DNA from: Actinobacteria bacterium HGW-Actinobacteria-7
GTDB taxonomy: Bacteria; Actinomycetota; Coriobacteriia; Anaerosomatales; PHET01
NCBI GenBank assembly: GCA_002841275.1
Contig: PHET01000002.1
Coordinates: forward strand, 88,004 to 152,003
DNA: 64,000 bases
Direction: 5' to 3'
Each line of letters starts with the position of its first letter. Position 1 is the first letter of the stretch. Positions 45,781 to 55,646 of this stretch are shown here, piece by piece. Below the pieces are notes generated by a model, which searched no databases, was not told the DNA's origin, and saw only the letters and a program-made list of their open reading frames with translations. The position numbers and the translations under genes were made by a program.

Positions 45781-47604
45781 CTAGAGCCTCCAGACGGCGA
45801 AGACCCCATCACCGCTGCGCACGAGCGGCTGGCCGAGAAGATCATTGAGCGATTCACGCATCGCCGTCCCCTGGTCCTCATAGCCATTGAGCTGTACCCA
45901 CACAGCACTGAAGCCACGCGACCGAGCCTCGGCGACAAGAGCGGCCGGGGCGAGTCCAGCAGTGCGCTTCTGCCACGCATCGTCCGCGCGCCCTTTCATG
46001 GCCCCGTAGCTCCAACGAAGACCCTCCGCGTGCAGGTATCCCCGAAGTGGATCGTAGTCCTGCATCCCAAAGGACGATCCACCGGGTTCGGGGAACGGCA
46101 TATACGGCAGTTGGAGCACCGCGGCGCCTTTGGGGAGCGACTCACTCAGCCGCTTCGCGAACGCGTCGTCAGAGCGATAGACCGCCACCTGCTCCTGGGG
46201 TACAGCCAGGGTGGACGGGGTCTGATCGGCTACGACGAGGGCCGTCAACACTACAAGCGCACCCGCGAACAGCACCTTCGCAACGCGTCCAGAACTCCGC
46301 GACAGAGCACGCTGCGCGAGTGCCGCCAAGGCAACGAGCGAGAAGAACGCGATGAACACGCTTATGCGGTTGTATCCGCGAATCTGGGGCAACACCACGG
46401 CAATCATGGCGCCGAATCCACCCACGGTTGCGAGCAGCAGCGCACACAGGTTGAGAAAGCCGGCTGTTTCGACGAGTCCGATCGTGCCTGAATCGTCCCC
46501 TGGGCTGGGCCTTGCGGGCCTCCGCCCAAACACGAACACAAGCATCGATATGAGGAAGCCCATCGCACCTAGAACCCCGAGCGCCGCCATGTTCGCTTCG
46601 TTGTCCAGATACGGTCCCATCTGACGAAGCCCCTCGCGATACATCGCCTTGATCCTCGCAAACACCGCAATGCGGTGATCATCAATCGGGAGGAAGAGCT
46701 GCGTGATCTTGAGACCGTAAACTTCCGCCCCTCCAGGACTCCGAGACAACCCGGCCGGGTTGGGGCCCTCCTGGGATACTCGGACGAAGTTGGGAGCCAC
46801 CTGCGCTACGGCCACCAGCGCCATCAGCAGCGCGAGCGCGAGTCCGGCGAGCGCGATTCGCCTCTCCTTGTTCAGGATGGCCGCACGCACGGATGCGAAT
46901 ACGATGAACGCAGCACCGAAGAACGCGTAGTAGACCCCGGTCCCCGCCCCGAACACGCAGATGGCGAGTGCGGCAATCGAGCGTCGCGAACGCAGCATCC
47001 AGGGCCGCGCTCCTTGGCCATCGGCCACCCCGAGCAGCGGAACGTGCTCCGAGAACATCCAAAACGCCACAAGAGCAAGCAGCGGAACGGACCAGTACAG
47101 GGAGAGAAACAGGTGCGCCTCGCCCCGCATCCAATGGTACGGGAGCAATGCATAGATGAGCGCGCCGCACACGGCTATGAGCCGAGAGAAGCCCAGCCGT
47201 CTGAAGACGACCGCGGTAGCGAGGCCCGCCATCGGGTACCCAAGCAGATAGAAGACGTTGATGGCCCTTGCCCAGTCCAAGCCCAACAACCCCAGCAGGC
47301 GAAAGACGACAAGCGACAGGGTGTCCGCTCCGGGCATCTCGTACAGATTCATCACACCGGGCGCTCCGAGTGACGGGTTGGTCAACCACCAACCATTCTG
47401 AAGCAAGCCCTTGACGATGGCGGCGCTCAGCAGTGAATCCGAGCTGTACATGAGCGGAACCGACCACCCAGACTGCCACGGCCGCACCAGCATGAGGATC
47501 GCAACCAGCGGCAACAACGCTGCTGCGATGTACGTGGCAAGGCTTCGAAACGCCGCGGAGTTGCTGCCGCCGACCTGCCTGCGAGTTGCGTCCGCGATAC
47601 TCAC
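45781..47604 (-). CDS. GT-C-like polytopic membrane glycosyltransferase, paralogue B
   Basis: The 607-aa protein has about eleven membrane segments and the same block order as the protein at 36436-38214 (SLGAPGVMNLYEMPGAD, LGFSRLIAVCGALIYALLPYH, GVYYAFF, DHRIAVFARIKAMY, PQIRGYNRISVF, QLPYMPFPEP, GRADDAWQ). Both likely transfer a sugar from a polyprenyl carrier on the outer face. It precedes rfbF by 107 nt and is divergent from the gene at 47698. Identification as GT-C rests on topology and context only. Confidence 0.72.
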   Translation of the reverse strand: MSIADATRRQVGGSNSAAFRSLATYIAAALLPLVAILMLVRPWQSGWSVPLMYSSDSLLSAAIVKGLLQNGWWLTNPSLGAPGVMNLYEMPGADTLSLVVFRLLGLLGLDWARAINVFYLLGYPMAGLATAVVFRRLGFSRLIAVCGALIYALLPYHWMRGEAHLFLSLYWSVPLLALVAFWMFSEHVPLLGVADGQGARPWMLRSRRSIAALAICVFGAGTGVYYAFFGAAFIVFASVRAAILNKERRIALAGLALALLMALVAVAQVAPNFVRVSQEGPNPAGLSRSPGGAEVYGLKITQLFLPIDDHRIAVFARIKAMYREGLRQMGPYLDNEANMAALGVLGAMGFLISMLVFVFGRRPARPSPGDDSGTIGLVETAGFLNLCALLLATVGGFGAMIAVVLPQIRGYNRISVFIAFFSLVALAALAQRALSRSSGRVAKVLFAGALVVLTALVVADQTPSTLAVPQEQVAVYRSDDAFAKRLSESLPKGAAVLQLPYMPFPEPGGSSFGMQDYDPLRGYLHAEGLRWSYGAMKGRADDAWQKRTAGLAPAALVAEARSRGFSAVWVQLNGYEDQGTAMRESLNDLLGQPLVRSGDGVFAVWRL

Positions 47605-47697
47605 TCCAACATGCTCCTGCCCTGGGTACCGAAGTGCTCACGTTCAAAGTAGCCGATAGTCGCTTTCCCGAACACTGCCGTAGGGGTATCGGCGTCC

Positions 47698-49632
47698 TTG
47701 CCCGACTCTCGGCTTGTCACCTACACTTCTGGCGTGCAAGCAACCCCCCGCTTTCATCGCTTTGAGAAGCCCGCTGCCGCGGCCGCGGCGGTGCTCTTCG
47801 TGGTCGTTTTGCTTGCGCCGACCTTCCACCTCGGCTTCATCTTCGATGATGCGCACAACGCCGCGGAAACCGGATCCGCCCTTAGCGCAGTGGGGGAAAC
47901 ACTCGGAAGCGAAATACGGGGAGACTGGGCTGACTGGGCACACGTTGGCCGGTTCTTCCCCTTGTCCGAGTACATCAGGGTGCTCTTCTGGGCAGTCGAC
48001 GGCAGGCTGTGGCTCTATCGCCTGGGGATACTGTGCCTGGTGCTGGCGAATGCCGGTCTGTTCTCGCTACTGGTACGCAAGCTGACAGGCTCAGGTGGTC
48101 TGGCCATCTTGGGGTTTCTGCTGGCGCCGGCACTCTTCCAGGTACGTTACTTTCACGACCCGATCATGAGCTATGCCGGGCTACTACAGGCTGTGACCTT
48201 CTTCACGTTCCTTTCACTCATCGCGCTTCTGTCATGGCTCACAGACCGACGGCCATACCAGCTCGCCTTGAGCCTCGCCGCCTATGGTGCTTCACTCCTT
48301 ACCTACGAGATCGGGCTGCCGTTCTTCCTCCTGCACGCATTGCTCATCTGGGGATTCCCTCGGACCAGATCCTTCCGTGAAGTTGTGCGGATGGCATGGC
48401 CTTTCGCCGCAATGGCCGCAGGATGTGCCCTGGTGCCCGTGTTGTTCCGGCTCTCGGGAAACGTCGCCCTGAGCGGGAACGCGTCGGCCGGGGCGTGGAC
48501 TCCGCACCTGCAGTTCGGCGCCGTATTGACCGCGCTCTCCAAACAGACCCTAGGTGCGCTCCCGCTCAGCTACTACGCGTCGCGCGCGGTCGGCACCCGA
48601 CTCGGCCTCACCAACGGGTTCCTGTTGGGGACACCGGCTCAGTACCTCGCACTATTCCCAGCTGCAGTCGTCTCCCTCATCGCGCTCGCGGGACTTGTGA
48701 CTCATGTCGCCATACGCTGGGCCGCTTCGAGCAGCTCGGACTCCCATATGACGCCCGCGGCCTCGCCCTCGCTGGTGCTGTTGCTTGGCGCTGGCCTCTG
48801 GATTCTGCCTGGCGCACTGATTTCGCTGTCTCCGGTGAGGCAGGCGGAGTTGTACTGGGGGGTCTCCTACCTACCGGTCTACGTCTCGTACTTTGGCGTG
48901 GCATTGGTGGTATTGGGGGTCGTCCAAGCGATACTGAGACGCTGGCCGCAACGGACGCATGCCTTGATCGTTGTGCTGACACTGTGTATAGGCGGCCTCG
49001 CGGCACTGTGGTACGGAAACGCCACTACGGCTACTGAGGTGCTTGACCGTGAATGGCACTATCCACGCTCCGCGATCACTGATGCGGCGTCCGCACGGCT
49101 GTTTCAGGGCGTTGCACCGGAGGCCGTGTATGTCACCTCCGGAGACAGGTTCTGGGACATCCCGATCTTCTTCGCGAGCCTTTCCCCGAACGTGCCCGCA
49201 CGCGTCCAACATCTGGGGGCCGTCGCTTCCGGAGTCGAGAATCTCTCTGGTGATCGTTCGACACGGGCCGGTGCGACAACCATCGCCGTTCAACCGGAGC
49301 AAGACGTCTACTTCATCGACTACGACGGGCGGTCAGACGGCTCAGGGTATGCGCTCGTCACCAAGATCGCCACGCTGACGGTCCAACCAGGCGGAGGGTT
49401 CCGCATCGAAGGTCAACCGATCGCCTACTTCAGGTCGGCACCAACCGGCCAGCCCACGTGGTCCCGAAAGGCGAGCCAGCTTCTGCCCGCCGAGAAGCCG
49501 CTGAAGACTTCACGGCAACTGGGGCTGCCCACGACCGGCCGCTCTTCTTCCACTGCGGCCGGAACTCTGATTCGCTACTCCCAAGGTCAGGTCTTCGACG
49601 GACAGTGGAAGCCTACCGCGACACGGCGCTAG
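47698..49632 (+). CDS. Polytopic membrane protein, GT-C-like, unknown specificity
   Basis: The 644-aa protein has about twelve membrane segments and an outside C-terminal domain of about 190 residues. The first outside loop, LGFIFDDAHNAAETGSAL, contains paired Asp residues at the position of the catalytic acid in GT-C mannosyl/arabinosyl transferases. A long periplasmic tail with little Cys or His follows. The TTG at 47698 and the GTG at 47734 are both possible starts and neither has a clear ribosome site. It is not closely similar to the paralogue pair on the minus strand. Confidence 0.65.
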   Translation: MPDSRLVTYTSGVQATPRFHRFEKPAAAAAAVLFVVVLLAPTFHLGFIFDDAHNAAETGSALSAVGETLGSEIRGDWADWAHVGRFFPLSEYIRVLFWAVDGRLWLYRLGILCLVLANAGLFSLLVRKLTGSGGLAILGFLLAPALFQVRYFHDPIMSYAGLLQAVTFFTFLSLIALLSWLTDRRPYQLALSLAAYGASLLTYEIGLPFFLLHALLIWGFPRTRSFREVVRMAWPFAAMAAGCALVPVLFRLSGNVALSGNASAGAWTPHLQFGAVLTALSKQTLGALPLSYYASRAVGTRLGLTNGFLLGTPAQYLALFPAAVVSLIALAGLVTHVAIRWAASSSSDSHMTPAASPSLVLLLGAGLWILPGALISLSPVRQAELYWGVSYLPVYVSYFGVALVVLGVVQAILRRWPQRTHALIVVLTLCIGGLAALWYGNATTATEVLDREWHYPRSAITDAASARLFQGVAPEAVYVTSGDRFWDIPIFFASLSPNVPARVQHLGAVASGVENLSGDRSTRAGATTIAVQPEQDVYFIDYDGRSDGSGYALVTKIATLTVQPGGGFRIEGQPIAYFRSAPTGQPTWSRKASQLLPAEKPLKTSRQLGLPTTGRSSSTAAGTLIRYSQGQVFDGQWKPTATRR

Positions 49633-49797
49633 GCTGCTCACTCACACTTCGTCCTAGCACTGACCGTGTTTGGCATAGCGCGGGACGCCATCCGCAATCC
49701 GAATCGCAGCAGGCTGCCCGACAACGATACAATGCTCGACGAGCAGCGCCCCACGGTGCACTCGACGCGATAGTCCGGAGAGAAGGGGCGCCGAACA

Positions 49798-51825
49798 TTG
49801 GCGAAGAAGAAGAAGCGAACCGCGCCACCTAGTCAGCCCCGCGCGAGCGCCGCGCACTCCAGAGGGGATGCCGAGCTTGTAGGCATCGTCGCCATCGCAC
49901 TTGCCGCGCTCTCCCCGTTCGCCTTCGTATCCCAAAGCGCCTACTTCGTGGACACCACTCGATGGGTTGCGATGCTCCTGGCAGGTGCGGCCTGCCTGTG
50001 GGCTTGGGCGCGACCGGGTGCGCTCTCCGGCTCCTCAAACACCACTCTCTGGCTCGATCGCGCGATCGGCGCCTTCGCCGTGGTGGTCATCGCCTCGGCA
50101 GCATTGTCCGCACACCCGGCGCAGGCTTTCACTTATGGCGCAGAGCGCAACTACCTAGGGGCACCGAGCTGGCTTGCGATGCTACTGGTGTTCTTCACGG
50201 CGTCGCGGGTGCGATTGACTCGAAGGGTTCATATCGCGCTGCGGTTTGCGCTCATCGCAAGTCTCCCATTTGCCGTCTGGGGCCTGACTCAGGGGCTGCA
50301 GCACCAAATGATTACTGGTGGGTTCATGAACACGGATCAGTTTGGACCCGTGATGCTTATGTGCGTACCGCTGGCGGTGGTCGAGTTCCGCGCAGCTCGT
50401 GGAAAGCCGATTGAATCAGCACTCTGGGCTGCCTCGGCCCTCTTGCTCTTGGTGTCTGCGGTCGTTGGCGACTCCAGCTCTGCGGTGGTCGCCGGGGCAG
50501 CCGTCCTCGTATGCGTGACTTTCCTTCTGACGCCAGACCTGCTGCATATAGACGGCGCTCGAAACCGACGCGTTGCGGTCATTGCCGGCGGATCAGCCCT
50601 CACCTTGGGTGCCTTGCTGGTGTCGGTGGGTCTGTTCGCTCCCAGCGCGCTTCCTGGCCAGGTTGGTGCGTGGTTCGAACAAGCGCTTCACAGCCGGAGC
50701 GTGTTTGCACGCGTCGAGTTCTGGCGCACCTCATGGGCGATCTTCAAGGACCACCCGATTCTGGGCGTCGGGCCCGATGGCTTCCATGTGGCATCGCAGG
50801 GATACCTAACCCGAACCTTGATGGAATTTGCGGCGGACAGAACCGCCGGGGGCTTCGGTATCCTCATTCGCGAACCGCATTCGATACCTGCCTTGGTTCT
50901 GGCACAGTTCGGGATCTTGGGAGCAATCGCAAGCAGCGCGCTCGCAGCCACGTGGGGACTCGCCTTCACGCGCCGCAAAGCCGAGGAACCTCGGGCGGCA
51001 TCGGTACGAACCGCGTATGCGCTCAGCTTCGGTATCTGGCTACTGATGCAGTTGTTCGTACCGTTCTCCACAACCTTTGGCATTCTGCCCGCCGCGGTTC
51101 TGGGGCTCGCCGTCGCTCCTGCGCCCTCTTCCCGCGGCTCAGAAGCCCCCAGGCGCAGCCAGTTTGCCGAGGCATTCTCGCGGCTTTGGAACCTCCGAAG
51201 CGTGGCCGTGAGCACAGCTGTGCTCGGCACTCTCGCCGCTTCGTGGCTTGGCGTCTCATCACTTGCGGGAGAATCGAACCTCAAGAAGTTGGATGCCGGC
51301 CTGAGTCCAAGTCAATCAGTTGCGGTACTCGAGACGGCAATAGGTTGGCAGCCAACCCGTCCCTACTTGCGGTATCAACTGCTGCGCCAGCAGGGCTTCG
51401 ACGCGATGTACGCGGGCAAGCAGGCAATGCAGCAGTATGAGAATGACGTCGACGCCGCTGGCGACGGCGTGCTCGGAGTGGGCGTATACACCGCCAAACT
51501 GAGTCAGATCGCGCTGGACTATTCACAGTTGTCTGGAGACACGCAAGCGGCATCATGGGCTGATGCGCATATGAAGAGAGCTCTCCAGTTGTCACCCAAT
51601 CATGTCGATGTCGTCCTCGAGGCTATCCATACATCTGTACTCCAGGGCGACGCCGGTGCTGCACGGAAGTACCTCGCGCTGGCCACGGAGCTCCGCATCC
51701 GGACGGATCGGTCACGACTCTACCAGCAACAGACCGAGCGCTTGCTCGGCAACACCGCTACAGCGGATTCGCTGGCCGACATAGTCAAGCTCCACACGCC
51801 TGAGCTCGCCGATCTTCTGAGATGA
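49798..51825 (+). CDS. O-antigen ligase/polymerase-like protein with TPR-like C-terminus
   Basis: The 675-aa protein starts at TTG 49798, with AAGGGG about 11 nt upstream, opening with the Lys-rich MAKKKKRTAPPS, much like the ligase at 13716-15830. It has about twelve membrane segments, the Wzy_C core SRSVFARVEFWRTSWAIFKDHPILGVGPDGFHV, a loop with EPHSIPALVLAQFG, then a soluble helical domain from about 490 (KLDAGLSPSQSVAVLETAI, ALQLSPNHVDVVLEAI) that looks TPR-like. It is likely a glycan polymerase or a ligase to lipid or protein. Confidence 0.78.
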   Translation: MAKKKKRTAPPSQPRASAAHSRGDAELVGIVAIALAALSPFAFVSQSAYFVDTTRWVAMLLAGAACLWAWARPGALSGSSNTTLWLDRAIGAFAVVVIASAALSAHPAQAFTYGAERNYLGAPSWLAMLLVFFTASRVRLTRRVHIALRFALIASLPFAVWGLTQGLQHQMITGGFMNTDQFGPVMLMCVPLAVVEFRAARGKPIESALWAASALLLLVSAVVGDSSSAVVAGAAVLVCVTFLLTPDLLHIDGARNRRVAVIAGGSALTLGALLVSVGLFAPSALPGQVGAWFEQALHSRSVFARVEFWRTSWAIFKDHPILGVGPDGFHVASQGYLTRTLMEFAADRTAGGFGILIREPHSIPALVLAQFGILGAIASSALAATWGLAFTRRKAEEPRAASVRTAYALSFGIWLLMQLFVPFSTTFGILPAAVLGLAVAPAPSSRGSEAPRRSQFAEAFSRLWNLRSVAVSTAVLGTLAASWLGVSSLAGESNLKKLDAGLSPSQSVAVLETAIGWQPTRPYLRYQLLRQQGFDAMYAGKQAMQQYENDVDAAGDGVLGVGVYTAKLSQIALDYSQLSGDTQAASWADAHMKRALQLSPNHVDVVLEAIHTSVLQGDAGAARKYLALATELRIRTDRSRLYQQQTERLLGNTATADSLADIVKLHTPELADLLR

Positions 51826-51937
51826 TGCGGGCGGGGGGCGGTGTGTGGCGATAGTCTCGGGGCTTGAGCTTCGCGCGCACTTCCCTCGAGGTCTGTGCTT
51901 CAATAGTGCCGCAAGGTAGCTTCACACTGCAGGGGGG

Positions 51938-53167
51938 TTGAGTCACATCGTTCACATCGATGATCGTCTAGCCATAGACGGCGGAAGCCCCGTGCGCTCT
52001 CGTGTACTACCGCCTTGGCCATACTTCGGAGAGGACGAGGCGGAGGCGGCAGCCGAGGTTCTGCGCACTGGTCGAGTCAACTACTGGACGGGCACACTGG
52101 GTCGCGAGTTTGAAATCGCATTCGCCAAGTTCGTCGGGCGCAAACACGCGATTGCTCTGAGCAACGGCACGGCCGCGCTGGAACTCGCGCTCTGGTCAGT
52201 CGGAATCGGCCCCGGTGACGAGGTCATCGTACCAGCGAGAACCTTCATCGCCACAGCAAGCTCAGTTGCCATGCGTGGCGGCACACCCGTGTGCGCAGAT
52301 ATCGACAGTGCCAGTCAGAACGTCACTGCGGCGACCATCGATGCTGCACTCTCACCTCGCACCAAGGCGATCATCGTTGTTCACCTCGCTGGGTGGCCGT
52401 GCGACATGCAACCCATCAACGAACTCGCCGCTTCCCATGGCATTCCTGTGATCGAAGACTGTGCACAGGCCTTGGGAGCGGCATACTACGGCCGGCCAGC
52501 TGGCTCACTGGGCCAACTCGCTGCGTTCTCATTTTGCCAGGACAAGATCATGACCACCGGCGGCGAGGGGGGCATGCTCGTCACAGATGATTCCGAGCTG
52601 TTCGAACTGGCTTGGTCGCTGAAAGACCATGGGAAGTCATACGCCAAGACTCATAGCGAGACTCAGATTCCCGGCGTGGGATTCCGCTGGATGCACGACC
52701 GGTTCGGCACCAATATGCGCATGACAGAGATGCAATCGGCAATCGGCCTCAAGGCTCTGACCAAGGTGCCCGGCTGGGTCAGCCGCAGACGCGCTCATGC
52801 GAATGCGCTCGATGATGCGTTTGTTGGGCTGCCCGGAGTCGCGATTACCCGACCCCCTACCGGGTTCGAGCACGCATACTACAAATACTATTTGCGTGTG
52901 CGCGTCGACGAACTCTCTGCTGGCTGGAGCCGTGATCGCATCCTCAAGGCCGTCGAAGCCGAGGGCATTCCATGCTTCTCAGGCGCTTGCCCAGAGATCT
53001 ACCTGGAACAAGCCTTCGACGGCATCCGGCCAGCGGAGCGTCTACCGGTGGCTCAGGAGATCGGTGAGACGTCACTGATGCTCTTGGTGCATCCGACGCT
53101 CACAGAACAAGACATTGACGATACAATTGCAGCTGTACGCAAGGTGCTAGGAGCAGCTACCTCATGA
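51938..53167 (+). CDS. pglE: DegT/DnrJ/EryC1 aminotransferase, probable UDP-4-keto-sugar aminotransferase
   Basis: The 409-aa PLP enzyme probably makes UDP-4-amino-4,6-dideoxy-GlcNAc. Motifs: WPYFGEDEAEAAAEVLRTGRVNYWTG, SNGTAALELALWSVGIGPGDEVIVPARTFIATASSVAMRGG, IEDCAQALGAAYYGR, and the PLP-lysine in SFCQDKIMTTGGEGGM. The only long-frame start is TTG at 51938, with a G-run close to it. Its stop overlaps the start of the PglF-like gene by 4 nt. Function is assigned from this pairing and from the PglD- and PglC-like genes just beyond. Confidence 0.83.
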   Translation: MSHIVHIDDRLAIDGGSPVRSRVLPPWPYFGEDEAEAAAEVLRTGRVNYWTGTLGREFEIAFAKFVGRKHAIALSNGTAALELALWSVGIGPGDEVIVPARTFIATASSVAMRGGTPVCADIDSASQNVTAATIDAALSPRTKAIIVVHLAGWPCDMQPINELAASHGIPVIEDCAQALGAAYYGRPAGSLGQLAAFSFCQDKIMTTGGEGGMLVTDDSELFELAWSLKDHGKSYAKTHSETQIPGVGFRWMHDRFGTNMRMTEMQSAIGLKALTKVPGWVSRRRAHANALDDAFVGLPGVAITRPPTGFEHAYYKYYLRVRVDELSAGWSRDRILKAVEAEGIPCFSGACPEIYLEQAFDGIRPAERLPVAQEIGETSLMLLVHPTLTEQDIDDTIAAVRKVLGAATS

Positions 53168-55023
53168 CCATCAAGGCACCCGTGTCGAACAAGACGCCCG
53201 TACGAGTGCGCATGCAGGGGCTGGTCCTGCTCGGGATCGATCTGGCAATCATCGCGCTGTCCGCAATGCTCGCGTACTGGGTTCGTTTCGAGGGCTCGGT
53301 ACCCCCTCAGTTCCGCAGCACAATCCTCCCCGTGGTTATCGTTGCCGCGACTGGCTACGCAATCGCCTTCTGGGTTTCGAGCCTGTACAAGCAGGTGTGG
53401 CGTTACGTGGGCGTCGACATGATTCTCCGCTTGCTGGTTGCGGTGTCCGTGGTCACCGGTCTGCTCGTCTTCATCGATCTCACCTTCGTTCGAGGTGAAC
53501 CCACTCCGGGCACAAGATATGCGCCCCTAGGCAGCATCGCAGCGCTCGGCGCGTTCGTCTTTATTGGCGCAGCGGCTTTGCGCGCCTTCGGTCGTTTTGT
53601 CGCCTACGCACAGGCGCTTGGGCCGGTGGCAGGCAAGCGACGAATAGTCATTGCCGGCGCCGGGGACGCAGGCTCACTGCTGCTGCGTGACATTGAGAAC
53701 CAACCCGAACTCGGCATGCGCGCCATCGGCTTCGTTGATGACGACCGGAACACCTGGGGACGCTTCATACGTGGCACGCGCGTCCTGGGACCAATCACGC
53801 ACCTCCGCCAGCTCGTTGAGAGTGGCATGATCGACGAGGTCTTCGTTGCGATGCCTGGCGCGGACAAGGACCAACGACGTCAGATTGTCGACCTCTGCGC
53901 CAGCTTGGGTGTTCCAACTCGAATCATGCAGACGCTTGCCGCTCGACCTGATAAGGTCGGCCTCGCCGACATGCGACAGGTCCACGTGGAAGACCTTCTG
54001 GGGCGCGAACCGGTCCCCGTTGACGTCCACGCAATTCGAGAGACAGTCACAGGGCAGGTCGTGGCCGTCACGGGCGCGGCAGGGTCGATTGGCTCCGAGC
54101 TTTGCAGGCAACTCATTGGGCTTGAGCCCAAGAGCCTTCTACTGATCGATGTCGATGAGAGCCGACTCTATGAGCTGTTGCTGGAGATGCAGAGGACGAA
54201 CCCCGCAATTCCCGAGGTAATCATCTGCGACATCCGAGACCCCCAGAAACTTACAAGCCGGCTCAGGCAGCATCGGCCGTCTCTTCTGCTACACGCCGCC
54301 GCATACAAACACGTCCCACTTATGGAGATGGAGCCCGACGAGGCGATCAAGACCAATATCCATGGCACACGCAATCTCATTCGTGCATGCGAAGACGCGG
54401 GCGTCGGCCGCTTCGTGCTCATCTCAACAGACAAGGCAGTCCGCCCGTCGAGTGTCATGGGCACGACGAAGGCTGTCGCCGAGCTGTTAACGCTACAGGC
54501 AGCCGCACGTGGACAGATGAAGGCGACAGTCGTCCGGTTTGGAAACGTGCTCGGTAGTCGGGGTAGCGTAGTGCCCCTATTCGAGGAACAGCTCGCTCGT
54601 GGCGGCCCCTTGAGGGTGACGCACGCGGAGGCGACACGATACTTCATGACCATCCCCGAGGCCGCCCGCTTGGTACTTCAAGCGCAGGCGATCAGCGGAG
54701 GCGGAGAGGTCTACGTCCTGGAGATGGGCGAGCCAGTGAAGATTCTCGATTTGGCCCGCAAAATGATTGCGCTGAGCGGCATTGACTCCGAGATTGAGAT
54801 CACGGGCCTGCGCCCGGCGGAGAAATTGCACGAACAGCTCGTACACTCGAACCAGAACCTACTGCCCACAGGCTGTCCGAAGATTCAGCGACTTGATTCT
54901 TTGTCGGTTCAACGTCCGGACTTCGACACAGTGATTGACAATCTCGTTGAGGCAGCGCGGCCCGGCGATGCGGCCCAAGCGGTCGTTGCACTTCAAGGAG
55001 TCAAGGGTTGGTTCACTTGCTAG
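53164..55023 (+). CDS. pglF: UDP-GlcNAc 4,6-dehydratase, membrane type (PglF/CapD/WbpM family)
   Basis: The 619-aa protein has four N-terminal membrane helices (about 18-155), a CoA-binding-like Rossmann domain (RIVIAGAGDAGSLLLRDIE), and a catalytic SDR domain from about 295. The SDR domain shows VAVTGAAGSIGSELCRQLI, HAAAYKHVPLMEMEPDEAIKTN, STDKAVRPSSVMGTTKAVAE (the TDK and MGXTK catalytic motifs of this family) and RFGNVLGSRGSVVPLFEEQL. It makes UDP-2-acetamido-2,6-dideoxy-4-hexulose, the first step to bacillosamine. It ends 11 nt from the convergent PglD-like gene. Confidence 0.9.
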   Translation: MTIKAPVSNKTPVRVRMQGLVLLGIDLAIIALSAMLAYWVRFEGSVPPQFRSTILPVVIVAATGYAIAFWVSSLYKQVWRYVGVDMILRLLVAVSVVTGLLVFIDLTFVRGEPTPGTRYAPLGSIAALGAFVFIGAAALRAFGRFVAYAQALGPVAGKRRIVIAGAGDAGSLLLRDIENQPELGMRAIGFVDDDRNTWGRFIRGTRVLGPITHLRQLVESGMIDEVFVAMPGADKDQRRQIVDLCASLGVPTRIMQTLAARPDKVGLADMRQVHVEDLLGREPVPVDVHAIRETVTGQVVAVTGAAGSIGSELCRQLIGLEPKSLLLIDVDESRLYELLLEMQRTNPAIPEVIICDIRDPQKLTSRLRQHRPSLLLHAAAYKHVPLMEMEPDEAIKTNIHGTRNLIRACEDAGVGRFVLISTDKAVRPSSVMGTTKAVAELLTLQAAARGQMKATVVRFGNVLGSRGSVVPLFEEQLARGGPLRVTHAEATRYFMTIPEAARLVLQAQAISGGGEVYVLEMGEPVKILDLARKMIALSGIDSEIEITGLRPAEKLHEQLVHSNQNLLPTGCPKIQRLDSLSVQRPDFDTVIDNLVEAARPGDAAQAVVALQGVKGWFTC

Positions 55024-55034
55024 GCATCAACTTG

Positions 55035-55637
55035 TCAGGAAGACGGGCGTGCCGGAACTCCCGTCACTGTGGTGCTGTCACCGACGTCTCGCGTCACAAC
55101 CGCGCCTGACCCACAAACAGCCCAGTCGCCGACGCGTGTGCTCGGAAGCACAACCGTCGCTGTCCCACATAGCGCGCCAGTCCCTACTGACGAAAGACCA
55201 CCAAGCTGCACAGAAGCCGCCAAATGAGAATGCGGCCCAACTACCACATCGTGGGCAACATAGACTCCAACGTTGATAAGGCAGTTATCGCCAACAGATG
55301 CACCGGCGCTAATCACGGCATTCTGCATGACCAGTGTTCCGCTGCCCAGGCGAGCCCACGTGCTCACACAAGCCGAAGGATGCACGAACGACGGCAGCGT
55401 CACTACCCCCGAGAACTCCTGGAAGAATCTCATGCGCAGTCCTGTATCACCGACTGCAATTACGGCCGCATCACATCGTACTGTCGAGGGGTCATGAACG
55501 ATTGGAATCCCGTATAGCCCGTGCAACCCTTCTGGCACGCGCTCATCGTAGAACCCGACCGCATCGTGCTGAAGCGCTCGCAAGAGATCCACGACTTCCT
55601 TTGAGAACCCCCCCGCACCAATGACAAGCACACGCAT
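55035..55637 (-). CDS. pglD: PglD-like UDP-sugar N-acetyltransferase
   Basis: The 200-aa protein matches PglD in size: an N-terminal Rossmann-like domain (RVLVIGAGGFSKEVVDLLRAL), then hexapeptide repeats of a left-handed beta-helix with the catalytic-base His in NVGVYVAHDVVVGPHSHLAAS. It should N-acetylate UDP-4-amino-4,6-dideoxy-GlcNAc to UDP-N,N'-diacetylbacillosamine. It lies 9 nt after the PglC-like gene in the same direction. It is a second acyltransferase of this family, distinct from that at 29798-30463. Confidence 0.86.
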   Translation of the reverse strand: MRVLVIGAGGFSKEVVDLLRALQHDAVGFYDERVPEGLHGLYGIPIVHDPSTVRCDAAVIAVGDTGLRMRFFQEFSGVVTLPSFVHPSACVSTWARLGSGTLVMQNAVISAGASVGDNCLINVGVYVAHDVVVGPHSHLAASVQLGGLSSVGTGALCGTATVVLPSTRVGDWAVCGSGAVVTRDVGDSTTVTGVPARPSS

Positions 55638-55646
55638 GATGCCTAC

